Shown: positions 63,510 through 64,000 of the stretch, piece after piece
Layout of the letters: every line of letters begins with the position of its first letter
Position numbering within the stretch: the first letter of the stretch is position 1
NCBI RefSeq assembly: GCF_001280005.1
Contig: NZ_LGDW01000444.1
Location: forward strand, 62,001 to 126,000
DNA from: Streptomyces sp. NRRL WC-3618
GTDB lineage: Bacteria; Actinomycetota; Actinomycetes; Streptomycetales; Streptomycetaceae
Direction of reading: 5' to 3'
DNA length: 64,000 bases
Notes under the pieces: generated by a model
The model's database searches: none
What the model was told of the DNA's origin: nothing
The model's input: only the letters and a program-made list of their open reading frames with translations
Translations under genes and position numbers: made by a program

Positions 63510-64000
63510 CGCGCGCCTCCTTGCGATCGTTGGGGAAAGGGGGCAGCCGCACGGGGTGTCCATGGGCCTGCGCCGCGCGGCTGCGAGCGGCATTGCCCGG
63601 TTCACCGAGACGCGTAGCCCGGCGACAACGGCGTGGTGGGTTGCGCGCCGGATCCGGCGCGGCGGCCCGCTGTACGACGCGTACGGCGCCCTCGTGGTGG
63701 AGTGCGCCGCGAGGCACGGCCGGCCGCAGGGCAGCGACGCGGTGACGGCGGGTGCGTCTGAACCGGCCCGGTGGACGGTGGGGCGGGGCCACCGCTGAAC
63801 CGTCGGCCGCTGCCAGGTCTCCGAACACGGCCATCAGTCGGCGCCGGTACGAGCGTCAGCTCCGCCATCGACCTTGTCGGAACCCACTTCGGAGCAGGAG
63901 ATGGGCATATCTCACTCCTTGGCAAAGCCATCATGGTCGACTCACGTCGACTCACCCGGACGCGGGCGGATCACGCCCAGTCCATTGATGAGTAGTACTC
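63510..64000. other. Upstream region of the GH3 gene, no confident gene
   Basis: Holds the GH3 ribosome site (AAGGAGG) and direct AAAGGTGTGG copies near 63475-63500. Farther upstream several overlapping short frames exist on both strands but none shows protein-like motifs. GTCGACTCAC occurs twice in succession at about 63938. A gene may begin beyond the window edge. Confidence 0.4.

Noticed and set aside
1..64000. tRNA or rRNA genes
   Set aside because: No cloverleaf with a GTTCGANTC T-loop in proper context and no rRNA-like stretch was recognised by eye; tRNAscan would be needed to exclude them fully.

Overview
This 64-kb window is high-GC actinobacterial chromosome, almost certainly Streptomyces. 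The evidence is pervasive GTG starts, strong third-position GC, leaderless -10 boxes just ahead of start codons, and a gene order that matches the conserved hrdD neighbourhood of Streptomyces (fruA-fruK-fruR, MFS, WYL regulator, TetR regulator, hrdD, GNAT, ring-cleaving dioxygenase, MarR, MFS, TetR). It is mostly conserved chromosomal core, with one large insertion.

Region 1 (1-6.1 kb): a minus-strand run galU, glp (moeA-like), moaC, mog, a RimJ-type acetyltransferase and a GlpR/SepX membrane protein cut by the window edge. Glp and GlpR/SepX are known divisome partners in Actinobacteria, so molybdopterin-type enzymes and cell division share a locus here. Divergent 5-formyltetrahydrofolate cyclo-ligase ends in a strong bidirectional terminator. 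Region 2 (6.1-15.7 kb): penicillin-acylase-family Ntn hydrolase, K+/H+ antiporter (probable CTG start), MFS transporter, a CIRCE-controlled FmdB/Ruc-like zinc-ribbon protein with a poly-Ser tail, MTA phosphorylase, an SAF/CpaB-like membrane protein, a small secreted protein and MscL.

Region 3 (about 15.9-33.04 kb) is a roughly 17-kb mosaic island that interrupts a low-temperature-requirement (LtrA) gene: its first 30 codons lie at 15807 and its C-terminal two thirds restart at 33041. The island carries an HD-domain protein, two halves of a carboxylesterase on either side of an MFS gene and an MHYT-domain fragment, an MBL hydrolase, an NmrA-like/MarR divergent pair with twin operators, a truncated hydrolase, a UvrA paralogue translationally coupled to an RpoD-family sigma factor, an IS256-family element split in two, a PucR-type regulator, an HSL-family esterase, a group II intron RT scrap and a decayed IS1182-family element with intact 19-bp inverted repeats.

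Region 4 (33-41.4 kb): P1/S58 peptidase, lipoprotein L,D-transpeptidase, a DUF6227-like protein, then the fructose PTS operon fruR-fruK-fruA. Region 5 (41.5-51.1 kb): drug-exporter/regulator pairs (MFS with WYL, MFS with TetR), TetR, hrdD sigma factor, GNAT, DODA-type dioxygenase with divergent MarR. Clear palindromic operators lie in most of the control regions. Region 6 (51.2-64 kb): M6-like secreted metalloprotease, a tandem double-IclR regulator with a palindrome ahead of glucarate dehydratase, a DUF1062 protein, and a minus-strand secreted plant-polysaccharide set: an expansin-like protein with CBM2 behind a perfect CebR box, a CE1-type acetylxylan esterase with CBM13 and a multidomain GH3 enzyme.

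The most interesting leads are the uvrA-paralogue/sigma-factor pair in the island, the CIRCE-controlled Ruc-like chaperone candidate, the tandem IclR regulator, two probable CTG start codons, and a pair of hairpins with G8-9TT loops beside hrdD.
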